Shown here: positions 1 through 12,481 of the stretch, piece after piece
Layout: each line of letters opens with the position of its first letter
Numbering within the stretch: the first letter of the stretch is position 1
NCBI GenBank assembly: GCA_029582265.1
Contig: CM055823.1
Coordinates: 16,365,019 to 16,429,018, forward strand
Direction of reading: 5' to 3'
Origin: Zoroaster sp. YZ-2022
Lineage: Eukaryota; Echinodermata; Asteroidea; Forcipulatida; Zoroasteridae
Length of the DNA stretch: 64,000 bases
Program-made: the position numbers and the translations under genes
Notes under the pieces: generated by a model
What the model saw: only the letters and a program-made list of their open reading frames with translations
Database searches by the model: none
What the model was told of the DNA's origin: nothing

Positions 1-2189
1 TATGATTCGGGAAGCGCAATAATTTAAGTAGTTTAACATTCAACTCCAAATACCAACACGGTTTGATAGCGTAGTCGAATAGTTCAGTAGTTAATAGTTT
101 CAGTGCAAATAACCCTGGATCGAAACTCAGTAGAGCTACTATTGTAAACTTTAAATGGTGACGCAATAACAATTTATTTGACACATGGGGACATGACAGC
201 TGCTGGCTGTGGTAATGTACAACTAAGTACTGGATCTGATCTCAAACGTCGCTCAAGGCCCCCCCCCCCCGCACCCCTGAACAATTTTTTTTTGGTAACA
301 CATGAAAAATCCTGGGGGAGATCCTATAGACCAGAAGATATCTAAGATGGGAAAACAAAGTATAGAGTTAAAACAAAAATCATTAAAGCCAACTAATATG
401 GTTATTTATTTCAATGTTCTTAGATTTTCCTGAAAGCATTGTTTGGTGAATTATTAGTGATTGGTCAAAAACTGTGAAAAATCTTTCCGCCTGCAGCTCA
501 TTAGGCCTTTTTTAGGCTATATTTCCCCCCAAACAGCAAATTGGTTGGAAAAAAGCGGCGACCGTATGAGAGCTGCAACCAGGACAAGAGATGTATTCGA
601 AAACCGAAAGTTTGAATTCTGTAATTTGTTGTACTTGAAACTTTGAAAACAATTTGCAACCTTAGTAAATTGAATAGAAATGGCCGCATTTTAATAACCC
701 CGGGTAATTTGAACTTTATTTGAAAGTCTGAACCATGACATTATTTTGTATAGACCTAAAGAAACATACTGATTTGAAGTCTCAGTAATTTTGTATTTTA
801 AAAGAGATGGACTTCAAACACTTCACAAAATATGCTGAAATCACTTTAATTAAGCAATGACTATTTTAGACTAGATAGTATTATTTGTTTTGGATAAATC
901 TTTCCTGTATTCTGTAGATGGTTTCACCCACGTTGGCATAAGTATCCTGTCCTGTGGCCAAGTTTTTGGATCGCTACAGCGACAGAGGGCGTACGGAACT
1001 TTTGGACGTGTGATTTTTGTTTTACTGTGGGTGAATTTTGAAATCACCTTTATGATTTCCCAGATTAAAATATCAGTCTTAATAGAAGATTAAAATTATG
1101 GATGACGAATGGCATCATACAATCCATCAAACACAAAAACAAATAATGTATAAGAACTTCCTGATCAAACCAAACAATGCCAACAAAATAAGTACAAGAA
1201 ATTCTGTAACAAACTTAATTTCTCAGGCCAACCCCATCCCCTCAACATTTCTCCCACTCACCCCTCCCCTCGTTGAATGTTGTGGACTGAGGTGTTCAAC
1301 TTTGTGTATTATAAGTGAGAGATTTTAGACCCACTCTCATTTCATTTGTGTATGCTATGCATATAATTGCCTTTTAATGACTGCACAAATTTTGTCGGTT
1401 GTTTTGTTTCATGGGTAAATAGGCCCCCCAAAAAAAAAAAAAATAAATAAAATAAAATAACATAAAAAACATAAAATTACCGTATTGACACATGACGTAC
1501 ATAACGATGAAGGTATATTAAATGTAATACTATAACTATGTGTTAAAACTGTAGATGTAGAATACAACTATAATGTTAATTACGTAAATGTGGCGAGGTT
1601 CAGTCAACTGAAGCGTTGGTATAATTTATATTACACTTGCCTGGTATATATTATGGGTGCACCACATGCACAAAATAAAATAGTGACCAAAATCATTTGC
1701 CGGCAAATGACCTCGGCATGCCGACTAGGTCATTATGCTTATTTCGCATGCCCTAAATTGTTATGGAAAAGTAAGACTTGAGGTCCATATAAGTATATAC
1801 ATTTGAAGGAGTGTATAAAAATGGCCCAATATCATGACCTGATGGGGTGCTTGACTTCTTAGTCCAAGTATCTTTTTATACAATAATTGTGATAAAATAT
1901 AGACCATACACTGAGGTTACTTCAATTGACACGACGATAGATTCTGTATAAAAAAAACACAATGGCAATTTGACAAGTTTTTTCTTTTCTTTTTGAGATT
2001 GTAAGGCGCTTCTACAGTTATTAAATATTAATTGGAGTTTAATTTGTTTATAAAATAGTCGTAGGGGTCTTAGCAACCTTAAAAAAATGTAAAATAATTA
2101 AAATCTGGCACATGCACAAATAACTCCTTTTGGCATACATTGGTTTCACCCTGGCACACTGTGTGTCGGGCCCATCAAACATGCACGTT
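1..2189. other. no gene seen; AT-rich non-coding stretch
   Basis: I find no splice-bounded exon or protein resembling a known family here on either strand. The short open frames (60-76 codons) are uninterrupted by chance only. Low-complexity pieces are a C-run near 260-275 and an A-rich run at 1430-1465. The last part (about 2080-2189) leads into a dispersed TIR repeat. Confidence 0.6.
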
Positions 2190-2952
2190 AAAGGGACAAT
2201 ATCGTCACCATCAGAGCAGACTTTCAACAGTGCATGGAATCGGTGTCCTAGTTTAAGATGAACACAGTGACTGAACATTACTAGCCTTGATCAAGGCTGT
2301 TGTCGTAGTGCGCACTTACCACCACGGTATTCACACCCCGGCCCGTACCTATTGCTAGCCCAACACGGTGTGCTGTCCCCCGTCCCCAGACACGTACACT
2401 GTACAGCTTATGCAAGATGTGGTCGGTTCATTTCCCTAGCTTTGACCCGATTTGATCCCACACACACACAGCACAATACAATGCACTGCGCAAACACACG
2501 TAGCCCAATGGACTCTAGTATTCGTCTCTAGTATTCGCACCGTGCATGAGCTGTTGAGGGCACATGTTGTTAGACCACTGTGTGCGAAAGGGCAGCGATA
2601 GTGCGTCGCGTTTGGCGTATTTTGCAGTTGATGTGTGTACGCGCGGAATATCTCCTGCGATCATTGGCTGATAGAAGTACACGCGCTTAGTACCATAATG
2701 TGCGCACATACGCACAACACTCACACGACGCAAAAGTGGCTATCATCAAGACACTGCTAGAGGGCTATTATACAATGTGCACTAGGCGGATGTACACTGG
2801 CTAATTGTACATGTAGTACAATCATGTATCGCGAACAGCAAGCATGGCAACAGTTGCTCGGCCAACCAGTAACCAATGAGAATACGTCTTTAGTTTTTGA
2901 ACTAATATTAGCTATTAGCATTAATGAGCTCCGCGCCTTAAATGTTGGCATG

Positions 2953-3908
2953 TGACGTGTAGAAACATCTAGGCGCGATGACGAATGGTCACTCGTATAG
3001 TAATATTTAATATACAGTGTACAATAGTGTGACGAAAACAGCCTTTCTGCTTAAAACATGTGGCAATTTCTCTTAGGCAGTTTCCGTCTCCAAATTATAA
3101 TTGTACTCTTGATTCACAATGATTACTTATTTTTTTACAGCCGCCAATCGTAAAATCGTTCACTTTGCCTCTATTTTAATAAACAGCGATGTATGTACAT
3201 GTATAAAGTTTATTCCGATTCTGCATGCAACGTAACAGTGGATTAGCGTGCGCGTACGCTCAAATTGGCAAAACGCGCAAGCTACCGTAGAAGTTAACGC
3301 TTATTGGTTTATTGTTTTAATGTAGAACCAATCAGCTTGCTGTTTTAGGTAATCTGCGTGCAGCACATACGCAACCAGACTATATAAAGCGTTGAAGAGT
3401 GAGCTAGCTGGGCTCGGTTTTTCCCAACGGAGCTCGCCGTTTCAAGACCTAAAGACCTAAAGATTTAAAGACTCCAAGATGCTGGCTTTGTTTTCCAACA
3501 GAGCCTGTCACCGATGACTACAAATAATGCATTCTATAGCGTTTCTTACACTTTATTAAACGCACAGATTGCGCTTAATTAGTATTATAGCGACCACGGC
3601 TACCAACCGCTAGTACAGCAGAGCAGTGCGTGCGTGCAGTAAGTTGATTGGAGTTTATACATAATTAATTGTCTAATCAAGAGAGGGCGCTATGTATATT
3701 TTGTGATTATTGAGATTGGTAAATAAAATACACAGTTCGTGAATTTCTAACGGTTAAAGTCAACCTTTCGACTGAAAGTGTCCGTTTTATCATGTCTGCT
3801 TGTCTGTCTATAGAAACCAATTATTAAACACCTTCCCCTGAGATTTCCTGGATGACGACGAGGGTTTTAGTTCGGTTATTCATCTCATAGCTACCCCGAA
3901 TCGTTACA
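2953..3908 (+). mobile_element. possible solo LTR (Ty3/Gypsy-like) nested in the TIR element
   Basis: The block begins TGACGTG, or TGTGACG if taken from 2951, and ends CGTTACA. Those ends form a short imperfect inverted repeat with the TG...CA rule. CATG flanks it on both sides (2949-2952 and 3909-3912), a possible 4-bp target duplication. Inside are a TATA box (3381) and an AATAAA-type signal near 3723 in the right order for U3-R-U5. No internal gag or pol sequence lies next to it, so it would be a solo LTR. The ends are not certain. Confidence 0.35.
3381..3388 (+). promoter_or_regulatory. TATA box of the LTR-like block
   Basis: TATATAAA is followed about 30 bp downstream by a likely start region. 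The next ATG (3479) opens only a 12-codon frame, so the signal most likely drove a retroelement RNA rather than a host protein. Confidence 0.35.
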
Positions 3909-4697
3909 CATGACTTGTATACAGTATGCATGGATCCGTGTACATTATATGTATTGTGTGAATATGCGCGCTGGAGTTTGGATAGCTAAATTGCGGGGCA
4001 AAATAATAATGAGACCAAACCGTTCTGACGCGCCTTGATCAAGGCTAGAACATTACTGGCTCATTTATTCAGCAGCAACGGTCATGACCTTATTATTTCG
4101 GGTATTATTTTCAGTCACTAAGTTGATCTTAAACAAGTACTCTGATTCCATGCCCTGTTGATCGTGACGATACTGTCCCTTTTGCGTGGATATATACATT
4201 GCATGCAGTCCTAAGCTGACGAAAGAGGGCGCTTCACACCGGCGCTGCGCTAAACATCAACATGATCAATATTCATACTCATACTCATATAGTTTAGTTT
4301 GGATCTGGAATACAGACTTGTGTGAACCATTCATTTGTGAGTACTGAATAATTTTAAGATTAACGTTACACTGAGCATAAATGCTTTGATCACTCTGTGC
4401 AACCGCTATATTTAGAACCAAGTATAAGCAAGGTTTTCTGCAAAATCTACCTTGACTGTGCAGTATAGTCTAGAACTTAGAAGAGGATGGGGCATGGGGA
4501 GGCGGGAAACAAATTATGAAATTAAGTTTTGCAACATGGGTTTTTTTACCAGGAATTGTTCCCATGATGGATGTATATGCATGCAGTTGAGTATGCATTG
4601 ATCATGACTGTTGGGTTTGAAAATCTGTTACATTTTACACCAAGAATTAGTAAAGACTGTTTGTGGTGACTATGTAGAAATTCTCTTTTGAATAGTA

Positions 4698-5076
4698 ATA
4701 ATAATATAATAATGTGGACTTATGGCGCACGTATCCACCAAACTTGTGCTCAAGGCGCATTACAATTTACATTATTTATTTATTACCCCTGCTCAGCAGG
4801 CTCATAAATCATTCCTGAAACCATCTCAGCTCCCTGAGGAGTAAACAGCTCAATTGCTGCCATTTCAGCGCATATGGACTAATCAAACATAACAACCAAC
4901 TCTGCCCTCATAGTACAGGTACCCATTTACCCCTGGGTGGAGAGAAGCAATTATCGTAAAGTGTCTTGCTCAAGGACACAAGTACCTGGTCGCGGTTGGG
5001 ATTCGAACCCACATTCTGACGACTCGGCCATCAGAATACAAATCCGATGCACTAAACCGCTCGACCATAGCACACC
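4698..5076 (-). mobile_element. tRNA-derived SINE, with target duplication
   Basis: Read on -, the element starts near 5076 with a tRNA-like head. It has an A-box-like tract (GGTCGAGCGGTTTA) and a B box GGTTCGAATCC (complement at about 4999-5009). It ends at 4698 in a TAATAA-type tail after a body resembling LINE 3' ends (ACTTATGGCGC, AAGGCGCATTACA). ATAGTA flanks it (4692-4697 and 5077-5082). The matching sites at about 32930 and 48455 lack it, so it inserted after the duplication. The tail suggests mobilisation by CR1/L2-like LINEs. Confidence 0.75.
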
Positions 5077-5591
5077 ATAGTACTGTAAACAGTTCTGAAA
5101 TGAACTTGTTGGTTACTACTTGACCATTTGACGTTGCGATCAGTATGCTCTGATCGTCATCCCATATAAATGTTTAAAAGATTAACCCTAACCTTCCAAA
5201 ATCCTCCAAAATCCTCTTTGCTAAAGTGAAGGATTGAGGCATACTTGCCTTAACATGGTACATGTACATCCATGTTTGTTGTAGTGATTACAAGGTCAGT
5301 GCTTGGGTCAGTGGACACTGTTTATTGCTCCATGCATGGAGGGAGGGTCCCTGGCATGTGCTTACTTTACTACTGAAGGATTCAGGTTATGTTTAAGCAA
5401 ATGGGCCTAGGGAGTTAGGGTTAAAGTTATAGCTGTTCTTGAACAAAATCTTTATCTCTTTTGAAACAAAGCAATTACTCGGAAAGTACATGTATATAGT
5501 GGTGAGTTTATTTATTTCCTCACTGAACTGTACAAAGTTAAATGTGTTTCAGTGAAAATCAATTTACAATGAATGTTATTTTCAATTTCAG

Positions 5592-5671
5592 GACACATCA
5601 TTGATGGTGAATACATCAGTGATTTTTTTTGGACAAGTCCAAAGGGGAATTGAACCAGATGTGTCAGACAG
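5592..5671 (+). pseudogene. unit A exon, 80 nt
   Basis: The acceptor TTTCAATTTCAG precedes it and donor GTAATT follows. Frame 0 is open (begins DTSLMVNTSV, ends EPDVSD) and leaves two bases. These join the first base of the exon at 6555 to make Arg and continue as FTNTRQNILDL, so the phases agree. Units B and C lack this exon because of a deletion. Confidence 0.55.
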
Positions 5672-6554
5672 GTAATTATAAATTTTATTTTTGGCAAGCT
5701 GTGCAGCAAAATTCAAGCCTAACCGATTTTCAGCAGTCTTGATTTTGGTGAAGGCAAGGGGAGAATTAGTGAAATATTACAGGTCATCTTTCAATTGGTA
5801 AAACAAGTTTATAAGTTATATCATAGATATTGGTTGCTGTATATGTATGACCACCAAATTTAAGCTGGTATTTTATGGAATAGTCCTCACACAGCTTTTG
5901 CAGGATTCTTGTTAGATGTAACCATGGGAACACACAAATATCTCCCTTAAACCCTTTCTCCCACCCCTACCAAGTGCCCCTGACCCCTCATTTGCAAAAC
6001 TTTGTAATGGCACATTCATATTTATTATATGATTTATCAATTAAGAAACGGCTGAGCAGTTAACGTGGACGATGATCAAGCAAATAAGGAATCATAATGA
6101 AAATTGTGCTTAGATAAGCTCCATGAGCAGGAGTAATACAAAATGCTACAATAGGAGAGAGTACATGCATAGACAACACTCCATAGATCCAGACATTTTT
6201 GAAAAATATTCATACATTTGAAGTTATTTGCAGAGAATGAGTTCTGCCAATTTATGTTCAATCAAAGCATTCATATGTAAGTCAGTCAGAAAAATGCTGG
6301 ATCATGGATGTGTCAGGGGAAAAAATTATCATGATGAATATATTGCACTGAGTATCTAAAAGCATCAAAAGCCATTCAATTTTTATACATTTACATGTCG
6401 TTGGCCAGGGATCACACCCCCATGGAAGCCGCTGTCTGGGGATCACAAGGATAGGCTTTTTGAAAGTCACGATATTAAGTATTAAGTATTGGGTTTGGAA
6501 CCTCAGCTGTTTAGACTTATTAGAATTACTGATACAATACATTTCTCATTTCAG

Positions 6555-6673
6555 GTTTACAAACACAAGACAGAACATCTTGGACCTGCCACAGTCATAT
6601 TGAATGAAACTCTAGAGAGGCAACTATGAGCTTCTACATAAAATACACACGGCCTGCCTCCGTGGGTGTTCAG
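6555..6673 (+). pseudogene. unit A exon, damaged
   Basis: Acceptor CATTTCAG, donor GTTAGAATTC. The equivalent exon at 32118-32243 is open for 41 codons (FTNTRQNILDL ... ACLQWVFR). In unit A a 10-nt deletion after GGACCT and small insertions nearer the 3' end destroy the frame, giving a stop shortly after the deletion. Confidence 0.55.
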
Positions 6674-8988
6674 GTTAGAATTCTTATTCTCACCCTCTAT
6701 ATCAAATTTCTTTTTATATATTTATAACACACATCTTGTTGATTCTTTATCCTTAATGGGTAAAATACGGTAACAAAGGGTTCTGAAATTTACATGAACC
6801 GTGAACTAGAGTCTTGAATTGTTTTTTACACGTCCAGACACATATATAGTTTGATCTTCATATAGTCATGTATAGTATAACGCCCCCATGGGATTGTCAA
6901 TGCTTAGTTATTGTAAGTCCTCAGTCAGACATGATCATCAGTTTACTTTATTCTCAGAGGAAGAAATTTAACTATAAATATATATCTATGGAAATAATGC
7001 GAACACTAAGCATATGTTAAAATAGAATGAAATTCAAGTAGTTCAATTATTTGTATGTATTATTCAATACTGACCTCAGGCCTTGGTCATTGCCCTCCCT
7101 TGTTTCCAGCTACTCGTATATTATTAGTAATCACACAAACAGCTGGGCACCAATTGCCTTGAAGGCTATGTACTTGGTAGAAATAATATTGTTTTGAAAG
7201 TTCAGTATATTATCCAATTCATGTTGAAAGTGGGTAGATATTGTTACAAATGGGCTGACAGTCATTGTGATTCCTTTTCTTGTGGGACTCATGTGGCTTG
7301 CAGTTTAAGTTTTAAACAAACTGCATTCCTTTCCTAATAGCTATCCTGCATACACTAAAAATGTTATAATTGAGATTAATCTAGACATTTTTTTCTTGAC
7401 ATTCCTCAGCAGGTGCTATGAGTTCAGAACATTCACCCTTGTTTGTTGGGACAGGAGGCAAACCATTGTTATAATCAATCATATGTAAAACAGCTGCAAC
7501 AAATTAAGGTAGGTGAGTATATCTACATGTATCTATATCCATATAATATTCAATGGGTTCATCTGAGTTCATCTAGAACTATCAGTGCAGGATTCAGTGT
7601 CAAGCCGCAAGCCTGCTCTGATTGTGATGATATACTCCCTTTAAGAAAGCATCCTCATGAAAGCATTACACTAACTCTAACTGGTTTAAGCATAAAAGGG
7701 GTTTGGATACATCCCTTCATTACCATTGCAATATCCAACATACTTTTATACATACAAATTCAAGTTGCAGGATGTCAGTGTACATGTATGATGTTATCCG
7801 GAATATTTTGAGAGCGGGAATGAAAGGGAAATTTTTTGTCCTAATTAATTTAGGGAGTAACTGAGTGAATTATACTTGTAATGTAATATGTTAATGGTGC
7901 CGAAATACTGAATACCCTGAGAAGTTATTCCACTTGACAATGTGAAATGTATGAATGAAATACTCAAATTTTAAATGGATCATTGGACATTGAAACATTT
8001 CCACATTTTAACAAATACAAACAAATGTGAACATATTTTCTACAGTTTGGCTTGTATACATGTACATCTCTTGATTCTATAAGTATATGGATGTATTCAC
8101 ATTCATTTATTAACCATTGGTGTATATACACTCCCTTTTAATTATAAGATGGTGAGAATTGCTTCTTTCAATAAGTTGGATCATGTAAATGCACACTGCA
8201 GAATGGGTGGATCAGTTCCACTCAACAGGGCGATTGCTGTGTTTTTGTTCCCAAGTTAAAATATGTAATAAATTGATTTGTTTACAGGTGTAAAACATTT
8301 CTTTCCATCAAATCTGATGAGGGTATTGATTCTGTAGTTGTTTGTATGCGTTCTTGCAGATATAGATTGATGCAAGTATAGCTGTGTAAAAAGTATGCTT
8401 ATCCACATTCACATAATTTATGTCAACCTTAATGTGATTTAAGACCTCATCAGAGGCTGTGTTTGTTTCTTGCCATGTAAGCTCATTTAATAAGGGAATA
8501 ACAGTTTGTTGCTTGGTCTTTACCGCAGGTTAATGACCGGTTTTGGGTGTGGTCACGGGCGATAAGGACCTCGCCTTTATGCCCGCATCTATTTCGTTTT
8601 CAAAATTTAAAACGTGCAATTTTTATTGAATAAACTCAAATAGAAATATGTAAATTCACGTTTTGAGGACACGAAACACTTTCAATGTACATGAGTTAGG
8701 TGCGTGATGCAAAACAATCTTCGTCATTCTGATTGATTTAAATCCGTGTTGGCTTCGCACAAACAGCTGGTGAACAGCTAGCACAAATGAGCTACTGTGA
8801 TTTTCATAAGCCATGTCTTTATCATCCATTAATACACCCCAAGTGATTACGTTTTGTCCAATCAGATTGTCTCAACTGTCTTGGGCATTTATGAATAACA
8901 GTTAATGCCACCCTTTAGTCTGAAATCCTCATTGAAGGCATTCTTTTACTTAATAATGTGTCTTCTATCTTTGATTTCTTAATGTTAG

Positions 8989-9057
8989 GTTGCAGCAGCA
9001 TCTACATCAATACACACTGATGAGGACCCTCTTACAAGTACATCATTTGTATGCCAG
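8989..9057 (+). pseudogene. unit A exon, 69 nt, Thr/Ser-rich
   Basis: Bounded by AATGTTAG and GTAAAG. Open in phase 0 (VAAASTS ... TSFVCQ). The copies at 29394-29465 and 44545-44616 are 72 nt and encode one extra Gly. Phase 0 at both ends matches the 54-nt exon that follows. Confidence 0.55.
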
Positions 9058-10441
9058 GTAAAGAATTTGTTTTGACTCATCCAAAATTAATCATGCCTTA
9101 AATGCCCTTGTCATACATTAAAGGCACACTATATCACGATCAGAACAGACTTTCTGGCTCATTTATAATAATAATAATAATAATAAGTGCACTTATAAAG
9201 TGCTAAAACAAAGTTTCTAGCGCTGTACATAATTGGCATTAGGTTAAAACAATTAAACAACAAAACAAAAATTCAGAGCATAGGCAAAAAAAAAAAAAGA
9301 ATCAGTTAAATAAAAAGGTCTTGAGCCTAGATTTAAAAGAACTGAAAGAGGGCGCATTTCTTACAGCACTCGGAAGGCTATTCCACAGACATGGAGCTGC
9401 AATTGGCAAATGCCTGGTCACCATATCTTGTCTTGCTTCGCAGGCCAGCACTGAGTAGACCTTTTGATGATGAACGAAGAGAGATGCCTGGATTATAATC
9501 TGAAATAAGTTCCACTAAGTACATGGGAGCCATACCATTACGTATCTTATAAGTAAGAAGATCTTAAAACGGATGCGGTCTTCTACTTTTAGCCAGTGTA
9601 GTTGGTTCAGAACAGGCGAGATGTGATCACGACGGTTTGTAATTGTGACAAGTCTCGCAGCTGCATTCTGTACACGCTGTAGGGGTGCAATCTGACTAGC
9701 AGGAAGGCCATATAACAAAAAGTTATTGCAGTCCAGTCTGGTGGTCACAAACGTATGCACTAAACGTTCTGTGGCTGATTGATCCAAGTACCTACGAATC
9801 TTTCCTATCTTGTAGATTCCAAATGAAGCAGCACGTGTGATGCAAGGTTCTATCCAGTATAACACCGAGGTCTTTAGCAGAGTTTGCAGACCTTGATTTT
9901 GGCATCACCAATGACTATGTCCGGCAGACAGGAAGGCTTTCGATGCTTAGAATGGAAGTGAACGATCTCCGTCTTTGAATTATTCAACATCAGCTTATTG
10001 GAGATGGCCCATTATCTTATGTCAGAGACACAACTTTCCAATTTGTTGATGGCTTCAGCAATCTTGGACGATTGCAGCACTAGATACACTTGTGCGTCTG
10101 CCTGCATAAACCATATGCATAATTCCACTGTGTGCACCAATCACGTCACTCAAAGGACCAGTATACAAGATCAAATCAAGTGGTCCCTTGACAGATCCTT
10201 GTGGGGTACCACAAGGAAAAGCAGGCAGATGTCCGAAAATGCGTTGTTCACAACAACAGCCTGAGATCGATCAGTAAGATACATGTATGATTCGAACCAT
10301 CGCAGAGCTGTTCCACCAATGCCATACCTACTTTGTAGACGTTTAAAGAAGATGGAATGGGTAATTATGGTGTCAAATGCGGCAGAGTAGTCAAGTAAAA
10401 TCAAAACCGCTTCATTTCCACTGTCCACTGCCACTGTCACT

Positions 10442-10906
10442 ATGGCACTCGCATGGAAAGCCCTCCATGATATGAAGAAGATCTGGACATCTCAACTCTC
10501 TAAGGGTCTCAAACTCATGGGTGTGAGTCCTGGACCTTCACCAAGGCAATGGCCAAGTCTCTCGACGGTTGCTACACCAGGATGTTACAACAGATGGTAC
10601 AAAATGTCTCTGTGCATGGAGGGATCACATCACCAACGTGGAGCTCTACGGCAACATCCCCCTACTTAGCGAGAAAGTCAAGGTGCGGCGGCTGAGCCTC
10701 GCTGGGCACTGCCTCCGACACCCAGAGCTACCGGCCAACAAGGTCATTGTGTGGGAGCCCACTCACGGCAGGCGCGGCCCTGGAAGACCCACTAAGACCA
10801 TGCTCAAGACCCTGATAGAGGACGCAGGAGTGGAGAACAAGGAGGAGCTAGTCAGTAGCATGCAGGACAGAGTTGTGTGGCGTGTCAGACATCGAGCCAC
10901 AAGTAA
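10442..10906 (+). mobile_element. RTE-like LINE C-terminal fragment nested in LINE Z
   Basis: The + strand encodes the typical tail of RTE-type reverse transcriptases: WRDHITNVELYG, then LSLAGHCLRHPEL, then VWEPTHGRRGPGRPTKT, then QDRVVWRVRHRA. An upstream part (MALAWKALHDMKKIWTSQLS) is in another frame after indels. The same fragment sits at the same place in Z at 41477-42010. It therefore inserted into Z before the units were duplicated. Confidence 0.7.
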
Positions 10907-10936
10907 CCTCACCCCAGTACCACTGGGGTGAGGTTA
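10904..10936. repeat. perfect 15-bp hairpin at a deletion junction
   Basis: TAACCTCACCCCAGT, loop ACC, then the exact complement. It lies where the RTE fragment meets the 5' end of Z. The same stem with one mismatch is near the 5' end of Z at about 38206-38240. Confidence 0.85.
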
Positions 10937-11664
10937 ATTGTGGAAACACCCTCAAAACTGTCACACTTTTCAGCTGGCTTCGAGCGCTGGGGAATCAAAG
11001 TGTAAATTTTGTACTTATGCAGCAGCAACAGTAATTAGGGTTGTGCGTTTTCGAATAATTTGTTAACCGGGTATTCTGATTTTTATTTCAGTCGAATATT
11101 CGATATGCGAAAGTTGTTGATTGTAAATTAAGCCATGTGATGAAACGAGTACGTCTAATATAGTGGGGCCAAAAATGTACTAAACATAATGTCGCCGGAT
11201 TAGGATGGACTTGCTATAGGTGTCGACCAAATGTACACAAAAGGATTATTGGGAGGGCGTGGGGTGTTAATGATGGAAGCGCCAATAAAAAAAAATCAAC
11301 AAAAAGTAAAAAATTTTCTTCAAGTATTTGAACCGGAAAAACCAACCAGATATTTGCACCATTGATCGAATGTTTGGTTATTTGACACAGCCCAAACAGT
11401 AATAGCACCTTATAAATTGGGGTATTATTTTCAGTCATTTTAGTTGATCTAAAACGAGCACTCCGATTACATGCCCTGTTGATCGTGATGATATTGTTCC
11501 TGGCTGATAATTTATGAAAATTCACAGAATTATTTGTTGCAAATTGCATGTAGGCCTTTTAGACAAGGTCGAGTAGCATGCTTGCATGAAGGGACCATTA
11601 ATAGTACAAATTACAATATCATTAATTGTGTACATTTGTGTTACTTTATTATTTGTTTTGATAG

Positions 11665-11718
11665 GAAGAAGATTCTCAAGTCCAAAGAACTGAATCAGCA
11701 AAACGTACGAAGCACTCG
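11665..11718 (+). pseudogene. unit A exon, 54 nt, charged
   Basis: The acceptor TTTGTTTTGATAG and donor GTAAGT are strong. Phase 0 gives EEDSQVQRTESAKRTKHS. All five units keep it: 28617-28670, 37423-37476, 43736-43789 and 63273-63326 on -. Confidence 0.6.
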
Positions 11719-12312
11719 GTAAGTTTATCACATGATGCTAATAGTGAAAAAAAAAAAATGTGGTAAATTTTGGTATTAAGGGAAATTACTGCATGCTCAT
11801 CATACACATACTACTATAGCTGAGTGAGCTGCAGTGAAGCCTTTCAAATTCAGCATTTCGACAGGGGTTCTGCATTAGTTAGGAACTCAAAATAATAATT
11901 TTAATGTAATGAGAATTTTGTAAAGGGCAAATAATTGCTTCTTATAAAAATAAAAAAAAGATAATAAACTAAATTAAATATTAAAATAACCGAATAAACA
12001 TAAAAAAGTTACAATTTGTTATATGTACACAATGTACACATTTCTGGTTCTCATTTAGAATGACTTTGTTAGTAAATAAAGGTGACTGAACTGGTGATTG
12101 TGTAATCAAATGACAATGATCTGTGTGTGAGTTATATAAAACAAATATTAATTGAGTGCCTTTATTTTGAAAAATGGTTAGAATTATATCACTGTCTCAT
12201 AACACTCGGATTGCCTTGTGAAATGGGACAGTTCAGATGTTACCTAATGCATATAATTCTATTCATGTGACCCCGAGGCACCCAATATTTAAATACTATT
12301 ATTATTTCACAG

Positions 12313-12410
12313 ACCATCAAATTCTATCGCCCATCTGCAAAGCATCCACAATCTGTTTTCAGTGAGAAACACAAAACTGTGTTTCTCACTGAATACAGCA
12401 TAACAGAAAT
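12313..12410 (+). pseudogene. unit A exon interrupted by a fold-back palindrome
   Basis: After acceptor TTATTTCACAG the exon starts TIKFYRPSAKHPQS in phase 0, following from the 54-nt exon. At 12353-12398 it runs into an inverted repeat and then AT-rich sequence with no donor. In unit B the same exon (27570-27667) continues as ordinary sequence to donor GTAAGTTTG. Confidence 0.5.
12353..12398. repeat. fold-back palindrome in an exon
   Basis: Perfect 16-bp arms (TTCAGTGAGAAACACA at 12358-12373, complement at 12378-12393) with loop AAAC. After one mismatch they extend a further four base pairs. The same palindrome is in units D (36743-36778) and E (62595-62630) and absent from unit B. Confidence 0.9.
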
Positions 12411-12481
12411 AAAGAATACAGGAATAAAAAAATTAAATAATTTAAAATTTAAATTTTTTTTAAAAAACTTCACAGACTATA

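Larger units (their letters stand above)
2282..4047. mobile_element. 1.77-kb TIR element with 9-bp target duplication
   Basis: The termini are a perfect 16-bp inverted repeat, TAGCCTTGATCAAGGC at 2282 and its reverse complement ending at 4047. The flanks carry a perfect 9-bp direct repeat, GAACATTAC (2273-2281 and 4048-4056). A 9-bp duplication fits Mutator-like transposases, though hAT (8 bp) cannot be excluded because the last TIR bases are ambiguous. No transposase frame is present, so it is non-autonomous. An LTR-like block with a TATA box occupies its middle. Confidence 0.65.
2190..4183. repeat. dispersed TIR repeat (AAAGGGACAATATC ends), split by a nested insertion
   Basis: The two ends are inverted copies: AAAGGGACAATATCGTCAC at 2190 and, on the other strand, AAAAGGGACAGTATCGTCAC ending at 4183. 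Each is followed by a shared stretch with CATGGAATC and AGTGACTGAA. A related repeat lies inside every copy of the duplicated gene (near 11015-11500, 28826-29335, 37640-38126, 43950-44480 and 63490-63978). That makes it an older interspersed MITE-like family. Its centre here is displaced by the element at 2282-4047. No transposase is seen. The exact ends and target duplication are uncertain. Confidence 0.5.
9167..11014 (-). mobile_element. LINE Z (CR1/L2-like), internally deleted copy in unit A
   Basis: On -, two RT/C-terminal blocks are recognisable: 10440-10171 (LLDYSAAFDTI, then a broken palm region) and 9865-9515 (the CR1/L2-type C-terminal region, with RLDCNN and QRVQNAAARLV). The 3' tail is (AAT)n at 9167 and the 5' end is at 11014, with TTAT on both sides (9163-9166 and 11015-11018). 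Units B and C have the uninterrupted site. Compared with the copy at 38127-42985, the endonuclease and N-terminal RT are deleted, while the RTE fragment nested in Z is kept. Frameshifts are present, so the copy is dead. Confidence 0.75.
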
